Part shown: one piece after another, positions 1 through 9,840 of the stretch
Position numbering within the stretch: position 1 is the stretch's first letter
Layout: every line of letters starts with the position of its first letter
Origin: Maea johnstoni
Taxonomy: Eukaryota; Annelida; Polychaeta; Spionida; Magelonidae
Direction of reading: 5' to 3'
DNA: 64,000 nucleotides
Assembly (NCBI GenBank): GCA_963942565.1
Contig: OZ012690.1
Location: 38,766,533-38,830,532 of the forward strand
Program-made: the position numbers and the translations under genes
The notes under the pieces: generated by a model
The model's input: the letters and a program-made list of their open reading frames with translations, nothing else
What the model was told of the DNA's origin: nothing
The model's database searches: none

Positions 1-160
1 TCACAACTATCCAGGTTTAAATCCCACCTGGGGCATGTGAGAATGTTGCCAGGGCTAGTCGGTGGTTTTTGCTGGGTACTCTGGTCTCCCCCCAACAGTT
101 ACAACTGGGCTAGTCACGACTTTGCCGCGATATGGCAGAAAAAGTGACGAGAAACTAAAT
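1..160 (+). mobile_element. SINE-A, 3' part cut by window edge
   Basis: Matches the body of the SINE-A copies at 2631 and 7430: box B remnant (GGTTTAAATCCC), then GGGGCATGTGAGAA, a GGTGGTTTTTG...GGGTACT segment and a tail after AAAAAGTGACGA. The tRNA-like head would be left of base 1. Confidence 0.7.
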
Positions 161-319
161 TCTAGTGCAGTCCTAACACATGAGAACAGATGACGTTGTC
201 TGCACTCACAGTTCAGGTACCTGCACCACTTCAGTGTGGGTAAATACTAATGTGAAATGAGGCAAAAGTTCAGGAAAAGGAGGATGGCAGTGGCCTGCAG
301 AGATACTCTACAAGATTAG
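161..319. other. Unassigned, non-repetitive
   Basis: No open frame, repeat or motif I can support. Confidence 0.4.
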
Positions 320-526
320 CCCTTCTGCTGCTGAGGTTACTTTCGTCCAATATGCAAAAAAGCAAAACGATATGAAAGTCATCTTAACCGTCTCATGTTG
401 TTATTCTTTGGAGAGATCTCACTGAGTACTCTCACATGAATACCCATGTGCCAGGGTATCAGTCATTTTTTAAGGGTTTCTCGCATCATTTTGAATGGCT
501 TAATTAGCTACCAGCAGCGTAAAGAG
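320..526 (+). mobile_element. TM1 MITE
   Basis: CCCTT start after TTAG and end before TTAA. Internal landmarks GCTGAGGTTACTTTCGTCC, CACTGAGTACTCTCA and CCATGTGCCAGGGT fit the family. About 15-20% diverged from better copies. Non-coding; the TTAA target and CCC ends suggest mobilisation by a piggyBac-type or other TTAA-cutting transposase. Confidence 0.75.
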
Positions 527-710
527 TTAACATGGCTGGCATAGGCCCAGGAAGATCACTCTCATCATAAATACTACAAGTTACAATAAAACGTTATATA
601 AAAAATAAATAAAAGTATTTTTAACATTCTTCATTTACAGCAGCAACAGCTATTCATCTCTCATCTCAAGCTCTTGGTTTGGCAAGCATACGTAACAAAG
701 TGATAATTGA

Positions 711-885
711 ACATGCAGCTGATGGCTGAGTTGGCCAATACAAAATAATGCAAAAATCCTGAAAAATCACGAAAATATTCGGTGAGAGCTATTGAATGAG
801 TATCAACATGACAGGGGATTAGATGGTTTTCAAAAAATATTTGCTTCTTGTGCGTTGTGCGAAAGTAGCCTCAGCATTGGAAGGG
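711..885 (-). mobile_element. TM1 MITE, internally shortened
   Basis: Reverse-oriented: ends in CTCAGCATTGGAAGGG followed by TTAT, starts after TTGA. The stretch that normally holds the GGCACATGGGTACTC motif is missing, making it about 30 bp short. Confidence 0.7.
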
Positions 886-1167
886 TTATATTTCCAAACC
901 ACATGCCAGAGTCTTATCAGTTACTTCTGCATTAAAACCCATCGTAAGAATGAAATAGGAAATGCCAGAAAAATCCATATGAAGCTTATCTGTCTGAGAA
1001 ATCTGTCTGAGTATGTACACCACGAATCTGAAATCTATTTCAGACAACCCAACCCTTTCAAAACACAATTTGGAATCAGAGGTGTCCAAGAATAAAAGTA
1101 GAAGTAAGATTGAGGAAGTATTTTATTAAATTTAAAACATTCTGGAATTATTGCAGATTTTGCCCAC

Positions 1168-1273
1168 CTTTTCTCTTTCCTTCTCTTTGAGTTTGGCTTC
1201 TGATCTCTTCAGTCCTTCGTCTAAAAGATCTACCAGGCGAACAACCTCTCCTGAGCGAGTCTTGAACTTTTTC
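1168..1273 (-). CDS. RARS1: Arginyl-tRNA synthetase, cytosolic: one internal exon
   Basis: Reverse-complement reading gives a 106-nt exon bounded by a strong acceptor (pyrimidine run then TTGCAG) and a donor AAG|GTGGGC. The first G completes a split lysine codon; the next 35 codons are open and include [18 protein letters not shown], ending KEKEREK. This closely matches the human cytosolic ArgRS stretch [12 protein letters not shown]...KEKERDK from memory of that protein. ArgRS attaches arginine to its tRNA in the cytosol, in animals often inside the multi-synthetase complex. The FKTRSG segment corresponds to the degenerate KMSKS loop that closes the class I catalytic fold; the helix after it leads to the DALR anticodon-binding domain. 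The following exon (VLTAEEL... in human) would lie left of base 1. I searched to the right for the preceding exon (GFGVVLGEDK, TYDTSDLA, HVGDWGTQFG equivalents) and found none. The exon sits between a TM1 copy and a large ATT microsatellite, so it is surrounded by repeats but itself looks intact. Confidence 0.92.
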
Positions 1274-1431
1274 CTGCAAAAAACAACAATAAAATATCAG
1301 ATTATTTGCTTAAAAACCCATGATAAGGATACAAGGATAAAGGTTGTGATTTTACCACCCAATCTGTTTTTCCACTATTGTATCATGTTCTTTTCTGTAT
1401 TTTATTGACAGTTAATAAAGTATATCAAACG

Positions 1432-1936
<505 letters not shown>

Positions 1937-2481
1937 CACAAACAGCATTATTTCATAATGGGTATAATTCTTTCGGGTGACATTGTTCATGAAGGAAAAG
2001 TACAGGTGACCACTGTGAGCCAGTCCTTACTTTCCAGTCCCCTCCTCCTACCCACTCTTTTCCCGCCTCCTCCCAAAATCCTCCTCACACACAAAACACT
2101 CGTAAAACTCGGGAGCCATAAGTACCGCCATTAATAGCACCATCGAAAACCTGGAATAATACGGTGTAGTACCTTTTTGCGCATTTCAGCACAGCAGCGG
2201 TGGAGTGGATGCCGTGATGAGAGAGGACAAAAGGCCGGAAGGACTAAGGGCGTAAAAGATGCGAGGCGCTTTCAGGATACGAGGGCCGAGCTGTCGGGTT
2301 TTGATTAATTCAGAAAGTAGATAAGACGGATGAAAGGATTTATAGAAGTTGCTGAAAAACTGCATTCAGTCTTAATGAATTAGAGCGCGGTTTTAAGAGG
2401 TACTTGCGTTTTCTATATCTCAAATTGAATTCCCAATGCACCATAAATCTATTGATACCGTCCCACGTTTTTCCTGTTGGT
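1937..2481. other. Non-repetitive intronic DNA
   Basis: Pyrimidine-rich block near 2025-2100 and a GC-richer block 2100-2330. No splice-bounded open frame is convincing. Confidence 0.3.
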
Positions 2482-2956
2482 GCCAGCTAGTAGCATAACA
2501 ACCTGGCACTTTTGGTTATATCTTTCTGACCAACGCATCTTTGTGAACCTTTGAGAGAGAAATGAGAATCTGACCCCAACCAACAGCTCTCCTTGAAATA
2601 GTTTGTTAATGTGTTTTTATTCCAGAGCCAGGGCCTGCCCTGGTGGCCGGGTGGTCTAGGGCTTTGCCACTGACTACTAGCTCTCTTTCACAACTGCCTG
2701 GGTTCGAATCCTGGCTGGGGCATGTGAGAAAGTAACTAGTCACTTGGGGTTAGGTGGTGTTTTATGCTAGGTACTGTTTCCTCCACCAACTAACTGGCTA
2801 GTCACAATTTAGCCTAAATATTGCGGAAAAAGTAACAATAATTGAAATACCCATTTTCAAATCCAGAGCCATTGTCAAAAGTGTCCTATACCAGATGACA
2901 CAGTTTGTACTACATAAAGTGTATATGTGACACAAATACATATAGGTATGAAAGGG
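2482..2956 (-). mobile_element. TM2 MITE split by a SINE
   Basis: Left part shows the reverse-strand TM2 pattern (ACCTGGCACTTTTGG, then AACAGCTCTCCTTGAAAT); right part resumes ATTGTCAAAAGTGTCC and ends ATGAAAGGG before CTAA at 2957. SINE-A sits between at 2631-2861, so this TM2 is older than that SINE. Confidence 0.65.
2631..2861 (+). mobile_element. SINE-A (tRNA-derived SINE), full length
   Basis: Pol III promoter boxes are visible: box A-like GGCCGGGTGGTCTAGG and a perfect box B GGTTCGAATCC. A body with GGGGCATGTGAGAAAG and a TTAGCC...GAAAAAGTAAC tail follow. The copy is bracketed by a 10-bp target-site duplication, TCCAGAGCCA at 2621-2630 and 2862-2871, as expected for LINE-driven insertion. 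It interrupts a TM2. Confidence 0.88.
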
Positions 2957-3199
2957 CTAAAGAACAGTTTACAGGTAACTCTGGTTGGGATAGGTTCAAC
3001 GAAAAGGGTCCCCTCATATTATTATTTTTTAAGGAGTTTGACACTATATCAATTCACTTTCCAATGCTTCAGGCTTAGTCCCATACACATATGAAGCAGA
3101 AACTAAGATAAATATTGTGATGGACAGAAAGCCACCAGCTTTTTCTACATAACCTACATTACAGGCCCTTGATTTGATAAGTGATGTTCAGGCTTGTCA

Positions 3200-3228
3200 A
3201 CCCATGTATGAACACCCGATGCAAATGG
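3200..3228. mobile_element. Possible TM2 remnant reduced to its ends
   Basis: TCAA, then CCCATGTATG...GATGCAAATGGG, then TTAC: both TM2-like termini with almost nothing between. At 29 bp this could also be chance. Confidence 0.3.
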
Positions 3229-3447
3229 GTTACCATATTCATCTGAATGAGCGCACAAAACCCAAATAACCCTTTTTTCTGAAAATGTTGGAAGGGTAAT
3301 TAAGCCAGCGAACATTATTTTCTGGCCTTTTGAACCTCCCAAACCTCACCCCACAAATGTATCCTTACCTTTTTCATGTGTTGCTGGTATATTGTCTATA
3401 TATTGTCCTTGTTTTCAATTGGATGTGGCGTAACAAAAGAAAAAAAG

Positions 3448-3590
3448 AGCGTGAAACATTCAAGCTCTGTATGGCCATCATGATTGTTGCCATGATCGGC
3501 ACCACATATGGGGTGCGGCTAAACGGAAGATTCCCAATACCCCTTTAGAGAATATTTCCAAACATGCTACGTGCATGTGCGCTTATTACG
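3448..3590 (+). repeat. Dispersed repeat, copy 1 of 2 (unclassified)
   Basis: Shares GGGGTGCG, GGAAGATT-CCAATACCCCTT and GCATGTGCGCTTA in order with the reverse complement of 43995-44140. No ends or target duplication could be defined. Confidence 0.6.
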
Positions 3591-3689
3591 ACCAATACAG
3601 TATTGTTGAAAACTTCCACACGTTTGCTGGACTCTCAGGCATGGGTTTTATTTGACATGATTGATTGAAAAGGCTTGTAGAGAAAGGAT

Positions 3690-4165
3690 TAGTGTACAGC
3701 ACCTGTCTCCTGCAGTTAACCACTACAGGCCCACAACCGCCTGCCTGCTTAATTTGCTGATATCTCTCATGTAACTACCACCATGTAGCCTAGGGTCTGC
3801 CATGTAATGAAGGAAGGAAGGATTGAGGTTTGACATCGCTTTCAATAGCTTAAGTCATATATATTGCAACGAGATAGAAACATTGAACCAGGAGAAATTC
3901 CCTTCTCTTCACAAATGATTCCAAGGGGTCTTTCAGTTGCAGAAGGACCATAGACAATCCTCCACAATGCCACACGTTAATATAGCGACCAGGCCAACCT
4001 GCTTTGGTCTACCATGTAACTACCACCTTCTGTACTAACCATACACTATGGTTACTATGTGGCACATGATGGACTTGTGGTAAAGGTCACCACAGGTCAG
4101 CCATGGGTCCTCCACTGACCACTAGTCAAACAATCAATACAGAAACATTTACTCACTTCTACCAT
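3690..4165 (+). repeat. Dispersed GGTAGAC-rich repeat, copy 1 of 2
   Basis: CATGTAACTACCACC, ACTTGTGGTAAAGGTCA and ACCACTG...GTGGTCA-type motifs recur at 50280-50520. This copy is interrupted by SINE-B at 3808-4005. Confidence 0.6.
3808..4005 (-). mobile_element. SINE-B, 5'-truncated
   Basis: Homologous to the body of the complete SINE-B at 60209-60488 (TTCCCTTCTCTTC, TTCCAAGG, CCTCCACAATGCCACAC, TATAGCGAC) but lacking the tRNA-like head. Flanked by a 14-bp target-site duplication GGTCTRCCATGTAA at 3794-3807 and 4006-4019 with one mismatch. Confidence 0.8.
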
Positions 4166-4241
4166 GAGTTTACAGCTGAGAGATGTATTTTATACAAATA
4201 TGACATCCCTGAGGGATTTCCACCAGGAATAACTTCCCCGA

Positions 4242-4288
4242 GAGAGGATTGTCGCTCGAGGGCGTAGCCCAAGGGCGACAATCCTCTC
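4242..4288. repeat. Perfect 14-bp hairpin, nested stem
   Basis: GAGAGGATTGTCGC (4242-4255) pairs exactly with GCGACAATCCTCTC (4275-4288). The 19-nt spacer holds a second small stem GGGC-GTA-GCCC. Probably the end or core of a DNA transposon, since such GGGCGTAGCCC stems recur in foldback elements; no second copy in the window. Confidence 0.7.
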
Positions 4289-4429
4289 CGTAGGTGTTCG
4301 GGCTAGCGGTCATTATTCTTTGGGCTAGCGGTAATTATTCAACTATTTCATGGATGTTGCCGTGAATTATTCAACTATTTTATAAGCTGTTAAGGACAAC
4401 AACCTGTCACTAAGGAGTGAGGAAATCAT

Positions 4430-5270
4430 GACGATTAATCCATGGCCATTGACCAATAAGAATCAAGAATTTTCACGTGAGGTATAATAAATCTATTTAT
4501 TGCATGTCTCTGGTTTTCAGTGAAAATGCGGTTATTGGGAAGGGGTGGGGAGATTTTTTCCTGAAACATGTAGTATTGTGAATCCTCCAGTGGATTGTTC
4601 TGCAAGTAGACATGCATAAGGAAGTCGGGCAGTTGCTCTCGCTGAGAAAGATCCGAGAATCTCGCCACGATCAGGAAGTCCATTTTGTTAGTTACCTGTG
4701 TGCAGTAAATTACCTGCCCTCGCAAAAAACCTCCTCATCTGCACGCATGAAAGGAGCCTGTCTAGATAAATTGAAGCTATTTCCTCCCATTCTGCATGGG
4801 CTGCCATCGACATAATACCACTTTTTGTCTCCGAAACACAGAGTACCTGGCCATAGGAATGCAAGAGGCAAGCGGAAACATGTATACACATCACCGATAC
4901 TCGAGCATTCTTGTCATTTCAATATCGCGTGGCTTTAGAAAGCTTGCATGCATAAATCTCTGATTTCATTTTATCGGATATTCGCATCCTTCCCTGCAAA
5001 AAGCTTTCTGCGTGGCTAATTAAGGGAATCTTAGTGATACCACTGTCGGTGGAAGACCATTTCCGTTTCTCGGAGAAGACACTATGAGCCACCCAATCCT
5101 ATCCATGGCACTTTCGGTGATGCTGGCATCTTCGTGCTGATTATATTCCTTCTAGAAATGTCACCGTGGCAACAAGGGACAATATGTTTAACCCATTGTT
5201 GCTCCCAGCAGCCTGACAATTTTGGGGAAGTCTTTCGTGACAAAGCTTAATTTGGGAGAATATTTTACTC
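4430..5270. other. Non-repetitive, no gene recognised
   Basis: A 96-codon minus-strand open frame (4435-4725) has no recognisable motif. At 5160-5173 GTCACCGTGGCAAC resembles an RFX X-box. Confidence 0.3.
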
Positions 5271-5637
5271 CAGACATGAATGAGTCAAAAGTTGCCATAA
5301 CCTGAACTTCCTTCACCTAACAATACAATGTACTCAGCTCTCAGGGATAAATACTGTAAGGGATGAAATACCAACATTTCTTTTCTTTGGCGAGATAAGA
5401 CATTCATGTATGCAGCAGCCAAAGTCATACTATTTTGAGAATATCATCCTAATCAAAGCAATTCTGGAAAATATTTGATAGAAGAATAATCTATCACAAC
5501 ATAACCTAGAACCCACATGAAAGCATTTTGCAAATCTATGTTGTTTTTTCAAATGTCAGGTATCCAGATGCATATTTTCCAGGCAAAAAACTCTTAAGGA
5601 ACAAAATAAACTTCCTAAACAAAAAAATATCATATAA

Positions 5638-5969
<332 letters not shown>

Positions 5970-5989
5970 CATAATAGAAGGCTATGCAC

Positions 5990-6260
5990 ATTCTTATCTT
6001 GACCGACAACAAATCTTGACGGATTTTCGCTGCTAAGTTTGATATACATGTGTATGCGGCACGTGGCAACAGGAATCTCACTCAGGCACTGGGGAATCGA
6101 GACAAGCCACCGGCAATGGGAGGCCTGGGTCTTAAAAGATCGCACTTCATTAGGGAATTATCATGAAACGGAGATACGTCCGTAAGCCCGTCATGAGACG
6201 CAGCGAGACAAGATCATCTCCGTAAACTCAAAACGTGAAAACCAATCAGACACAGACAAA
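5990..6260. other. Non-repetitive, no gene recognised
   Basis: Slightly GC-richer; no supported exon. Confidence 0.3.
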
Positions 6261-6268
6261 CCCCTTAA

Positions 6269-6557
6269 CCCATTTATGCTTAACCCTTATGCTGGTGGTG
6301 GCTAATTTGGCCAATAAAACATGATGCAAAAAACCTTCAAAATGGCTGAAACCCAGACACATGGGTACTCATTTGAGAGTACTCAGCTGGAGCTATCCAA
6401 TAAATAACTTAAGAAATGAATTGACTTCGAAATATATTTGAAGGAGAGTTGTTGCCAGTGTTCTTATTAACATTTTTCCTTGAATTATTTTTCTTACTAT
6501 ATTTTCGCTTGAAATATTTCTTTCAGGCTGCATTTGGCTGCTGCAAATATTAATGGG
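6269..6557 (+). mobile_element. TM2 MITE with TM1 inserted
   Basis: TTAACCCATTTATGCT start, then TM1 (6284-6405), then TM2 resumes with TTGAAGGAGAGTTGTTGCC and ATTAACATTTTTCCTT, ending TTAATGGG before TCAA (6558-6561). Confidence 0.65.
6284..6405 (-). mobile_element. TM1 MITE, truncated, nested in TM2
   Basis: CCCTTATGCTGGTGGTGGC start directly after TTAA; ends near GAGCTATCCAAT, so only the first two thirds remain. Confidence 0.7.
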
Positions 6558-6561
6558 TCAA

Positions 6562-6720
6562 CCCATTTGTGCAAAGAGAGAGTTAATAAAAAAAAGTCAT
6601 TAGGAGGTATGATACTTGCGTAAATAACCTCAGTAAAAACATACTTTCAAAAAGTATCTGAAGGACAGTTGTTAAGTGCTTTCTTATTAACATTTCCCCA
6701 GTTAAAAAATCTTATACGAT
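6562..6720 (+). mobile_element. TM2 MITE, degraded
   Basis: Shares TCAA with the preceding TM2. CCCATTTGTGC start; CTGAAGGACAGTTGTT and ATTAACATTTCCCC core; far end lost. Confidence 0.5.
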
Positions 6721-7417
6721 TATGTAGTACTGGTATAACAGATTTTACACAATATGATACCTTTTCCTATTCAATATTCATTTTGTATTTGATATGGTAT
6801 CGTTTACTGGCACTTATCCGTAGTTGTTACTGCTGGAAATGCAAAGAGCTTTTAGCAATTTTAGTCTGTAATATGATAGAAACAGTAACTCCCAGACACT
6901 TAGTATTGCAGGTACCCCATCAAATACCAGGCGGTAAAGAGATTCTTTGCCTCACAATGGTACATGATAGCTAAAGGAGAATTTCAGCAAAATCTTTCAG
7001 GCTGCACAAAAGCAGTTCACAATTTAACAAATCATTAGCCAAAGTTCTGACTCTGAGGGTGCACAAATAAAAAAGAATAAAGTCTCTGGGAGGCTGATTG
7101 TACCTTTAAGAATAATATTTAGATATCATATTATTAAAACAAAATCATTGTGGTACTGTATTACGAAAACTTTTAGATGCCAATCCCAAGTAACCATGCA
7201 TTAAAGCCTTATCTTTGTGAATAACAGTATAGCAGAAGCTATTTTTCCAACCGTTCAAAACTAATTTCATTTATGAGAAGAAATAAAAATGTTTATATAT
7301 TCCCAATCAACCTCATTTGCTTATCGCATTGAGCTCTTGCATCATACAATGACCCTATTGTTACACTGAATTGTTTCTTGATGGACATGCCTTTTGAAAT
7401 TGCGACACTTACTGTAT
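6721..7417. other. AT-rich, no gene recognised
   Basis: Open frames here lack splice signals and recognisable motifs. Confidence 0.3.
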
Positions 7418-7429
7418 ACCATGTTAATA

Positions 7430-7667
7430 GTGCCTGCTCTGACGGCCGTGTGGTCAAAGGCGCTGCCACTGACTGCACGCTATCTCTCACCACTGCTGGG
7501 TTCGAATACTGGCCTGGGCATGTGAGAAAAATGCCAGTGACTTGGGGTTAGGCGGTGGTTTTCGACCGGGTACTCCAGTTTCCTCCACCACATACAACTG
7601 CCTAGTCACGAATTAGCCACATTTGGCATAAATGTGACGAAAAGGAAAATTCCAAATCCAAATCCAA
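7430..7667 (+). mobile_element. SINE-A (tRNA-derived SINE), full length
   Basis: Bracketed by a perfect 12-bp target-site duplication ACCATGTTAATA (7418-7429, 7668-7679). Box A region GACGGCCGTGTGGTCAAAG, box B GGTTCGAATAC, body GGGCATGTGAGAAAAATG, and a 3' tail of AATCCA-type repeats (TTCCAAATCCAAATCC). The perfect duplication marks it as one of the younger copies. Confidence 0.9.
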
Positions 7668-7679
7668 ACCATGTTAATA

Positions 7680-8104
7680 TGGCGTGAGTGTAATAAATGC
7701 GTACTTAGCGCACCCCCGGAGTCTGCATTTATTAAACTGTGCACCATTTTTTGGACACCTGATCCCTACGCTAGTATTGTACAACACGCTGACTTGATAG
7801 CTTGTCATTCAACATCAGTATGAAAAATTTAAACCGCCCACCAAAGGCAGCTCCCCGTCAAGCACGTTATTCTATAAGCACAAAATTAGCATGGTTGTTG
7901 CTTGTTTCCCGCTATGGACATATTTTTGGACACATTGTCTCTGAACTCATTTTGATAGGAAAGTATAATTATCTTTTTCATTTGTTAAAAAGATGAATGT
8001 GATAACCTTTAGCAAATTAATTTCATTCGCCCTACTGTCTCAGTCATTAGTACAATTCTGTTGAGATTCCTTTAGTAATAAATATGTCAACAATATCACT
8101 GACA
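7680..8104. other. AT-rich, no gene recognised
   Basis: Nothing supported. Confidence 0.3.
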
Positions 8105-8800
8105 GTGAAAACAGACAAAAGGCAGCCATGAATTCACTTTTGATCTATTTTTGCTATTCAAAATCAAATTGATATAATGATTCTTTTATATTTCAATATC
8201 CAAAACAATTTTCATTTGATACATTTATACAATCTGTCTCAATGGATGCCCTACTGCATTGGGTTCCTCTATTCAACAATGGAAAAACTCTTGTAAAACA
8301 CTGTATTATTACTTGTTTCTTATGGTAGACAGATTTGACAGTGCAGTGCCCTGAACCTATTGTAATAGAGGGCAAAGCTGATCTCCTCTGACAAGTCTGA
8401 TGAAGATTCATTGTCTCGGAGGTCACCTTCCCCTCCAGCAACAGGTGAAAAATGGCAGTTATGCAGCTCATGATTGAGTGAAGACAGAAAATGGGCAGCT
8501 ATAAGTTCACTTTTGATCTCTTTATCTATTTAAAATCAAAGTGATATATAGATTCTTTTACATTTCAATATCTAAACGGTTTTGATTCAATATATCGAAA
8601 CCAATCTGTCACAATGAATGCCCTACTGCATTGGGCTCCTGTATTTAACAATGGCAAAACTCTTGCTATTACACTGTATTATTATATAGTGCTCGTTTCT
8701 TATGGTAGACATGTTTTTCGACAGTGTAGTGCCCTGAACCCATTGTAAAGGGCAAAGCTGATCTCCTCTGACAAGTCTGATGAAATTCATTGTCTCGGAG
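8105..8800. repeat. Tandem duplication of about 375 bp, cut by the gap
   Basis: Unit 1 (8105-8482) and unit 2 (8483-8800) share AGTTCACTTTTGATCT, GCCCTACTGCATTGGG, TTTCTTATGGTAGACA, GGCAAAGCTGATCTCC and TCATTGTCTCGGAG. Unit 2 stops exactly at the assembly gap, so more units may be missing. Confidence 0.85.
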
Positions 8801-9000
8801 NNNNNNNNNNNNNNNNNNNNNNNNNNNNNNNNNNNNNNNNNNNNNNNNNNNNNNNNNNNNNNNNNNNNNNNNNNNNNNNNNNNNNNNNNNNNNNNNNNNN
8901 NNNNNNNNNNNNNNNNNNNNNNNNNNNNNNNNNNNNNNNNNNNNNNNNNNNNNNNNNNNNNNNNNNNNNNNNNNNNNNNNNNNNNNNNNNNNNNNNNNNN
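8801..9000. other. Assembly gap (200 N)
   Basis: Exactly 200 unknown bases, probably a nominal gap size placed inside a tandem duplication. Confidence 1.
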
Positions 9001-9077
9001 TGTAGAGAGCTGCAGTGCTAGAGCTGCGTCGTCCGGGCACGCACTTGACCCCAGATCAGGCAGAGTGACAGGATTAA

Positions 9078-9290
9078 CCTATTCATGCTAAACAAAAAAG
9101 AGTTCCTCTAGAAATTGTCGTCTGGATACTTTTGACAATAACTTGAGAATCAAGTCTGATTTCACAAAACTTTTGATGGTAATGTTGGTAATGTTCTAAA
9201 TGACAGTTTTTATTTAAATATTTTGCAGATGCTACTTTGCTTCAATATTTGATTGAAAGCGACTGTTCCTTTGGATTTAACAATTGTTTT
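9078..9290 (+). mobile_element. TM2 MITE, right end lost
   Basis: After TTAA: CCTATTCATGC, TTGTCGTCTGGATACTTTTG, GTTGGTAATGTTCT; the terminal GAATGGG is not visible. Confidence 0.55.
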
Positions 9291-9395
9291 TCATACACTT
9301 TCAAACATCCATCCAGTTAAATTTTGAACACTTAGGATATCATTTTTGACCTTAAAGGAGCTCTGTCAGATGCTTCTCCCCAATGGGACTGAAAC

Positions 9396-9795
9396 TGATA
9401 CACCTCATGTCAAAAATTCCTTCCTAAATGTAGCTCATTATGGAACCTCTATCTCTGTCAGGGCTAAGACTTGAAGAGGGCTGTCCGGGTACTTAGGAGG
9501 TGCTTTGGATATGAACTCATTGACCCCATTGTTTCATGTCAAAAATGCCTTCCTAAACGTAGCTCATTAGGGAACCTGTATTTCTGTAGGGGTGAAGATA
9601 AATGGAAAGCTGTCCGAGTACTTAGAAGGTGCTCTGGGTGTGAACTCATTGACCCCATTGTTTCATGTCAAAAATGCCTTCCTAGATGCAGCTCATTAGG
9701 GAACCTCTGTTCTGTGAGGGCTAAGATAATTAATGGAAAGCTGTGCGAGTACTTAGAAGGTGCTCTGGGTGTGAATGCATTGACCCCATTGTTTG
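9396..9795 (+). repeat. 129-bp tandem repeat, about 3 copies
   Basis: CATGTCAAAAAT recurs at 9406, 9535 and 9664 (period 129 bp = 43 codons), with CTTCCTAAACGTAGCTCATT and GTACTTAGAAGGTGCTCTGG in each unit. The multiple-of-three period leaves an open frame, but residue changes follow no protein-like pattern. It leads directly into the 99-bp satellite. Confidence 0.85.
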
Positions 9796-9840
9796 GAGTG
9801 GCACCACTTACTGGCGCAGCTTGCCTTATCTCTCAGACAA

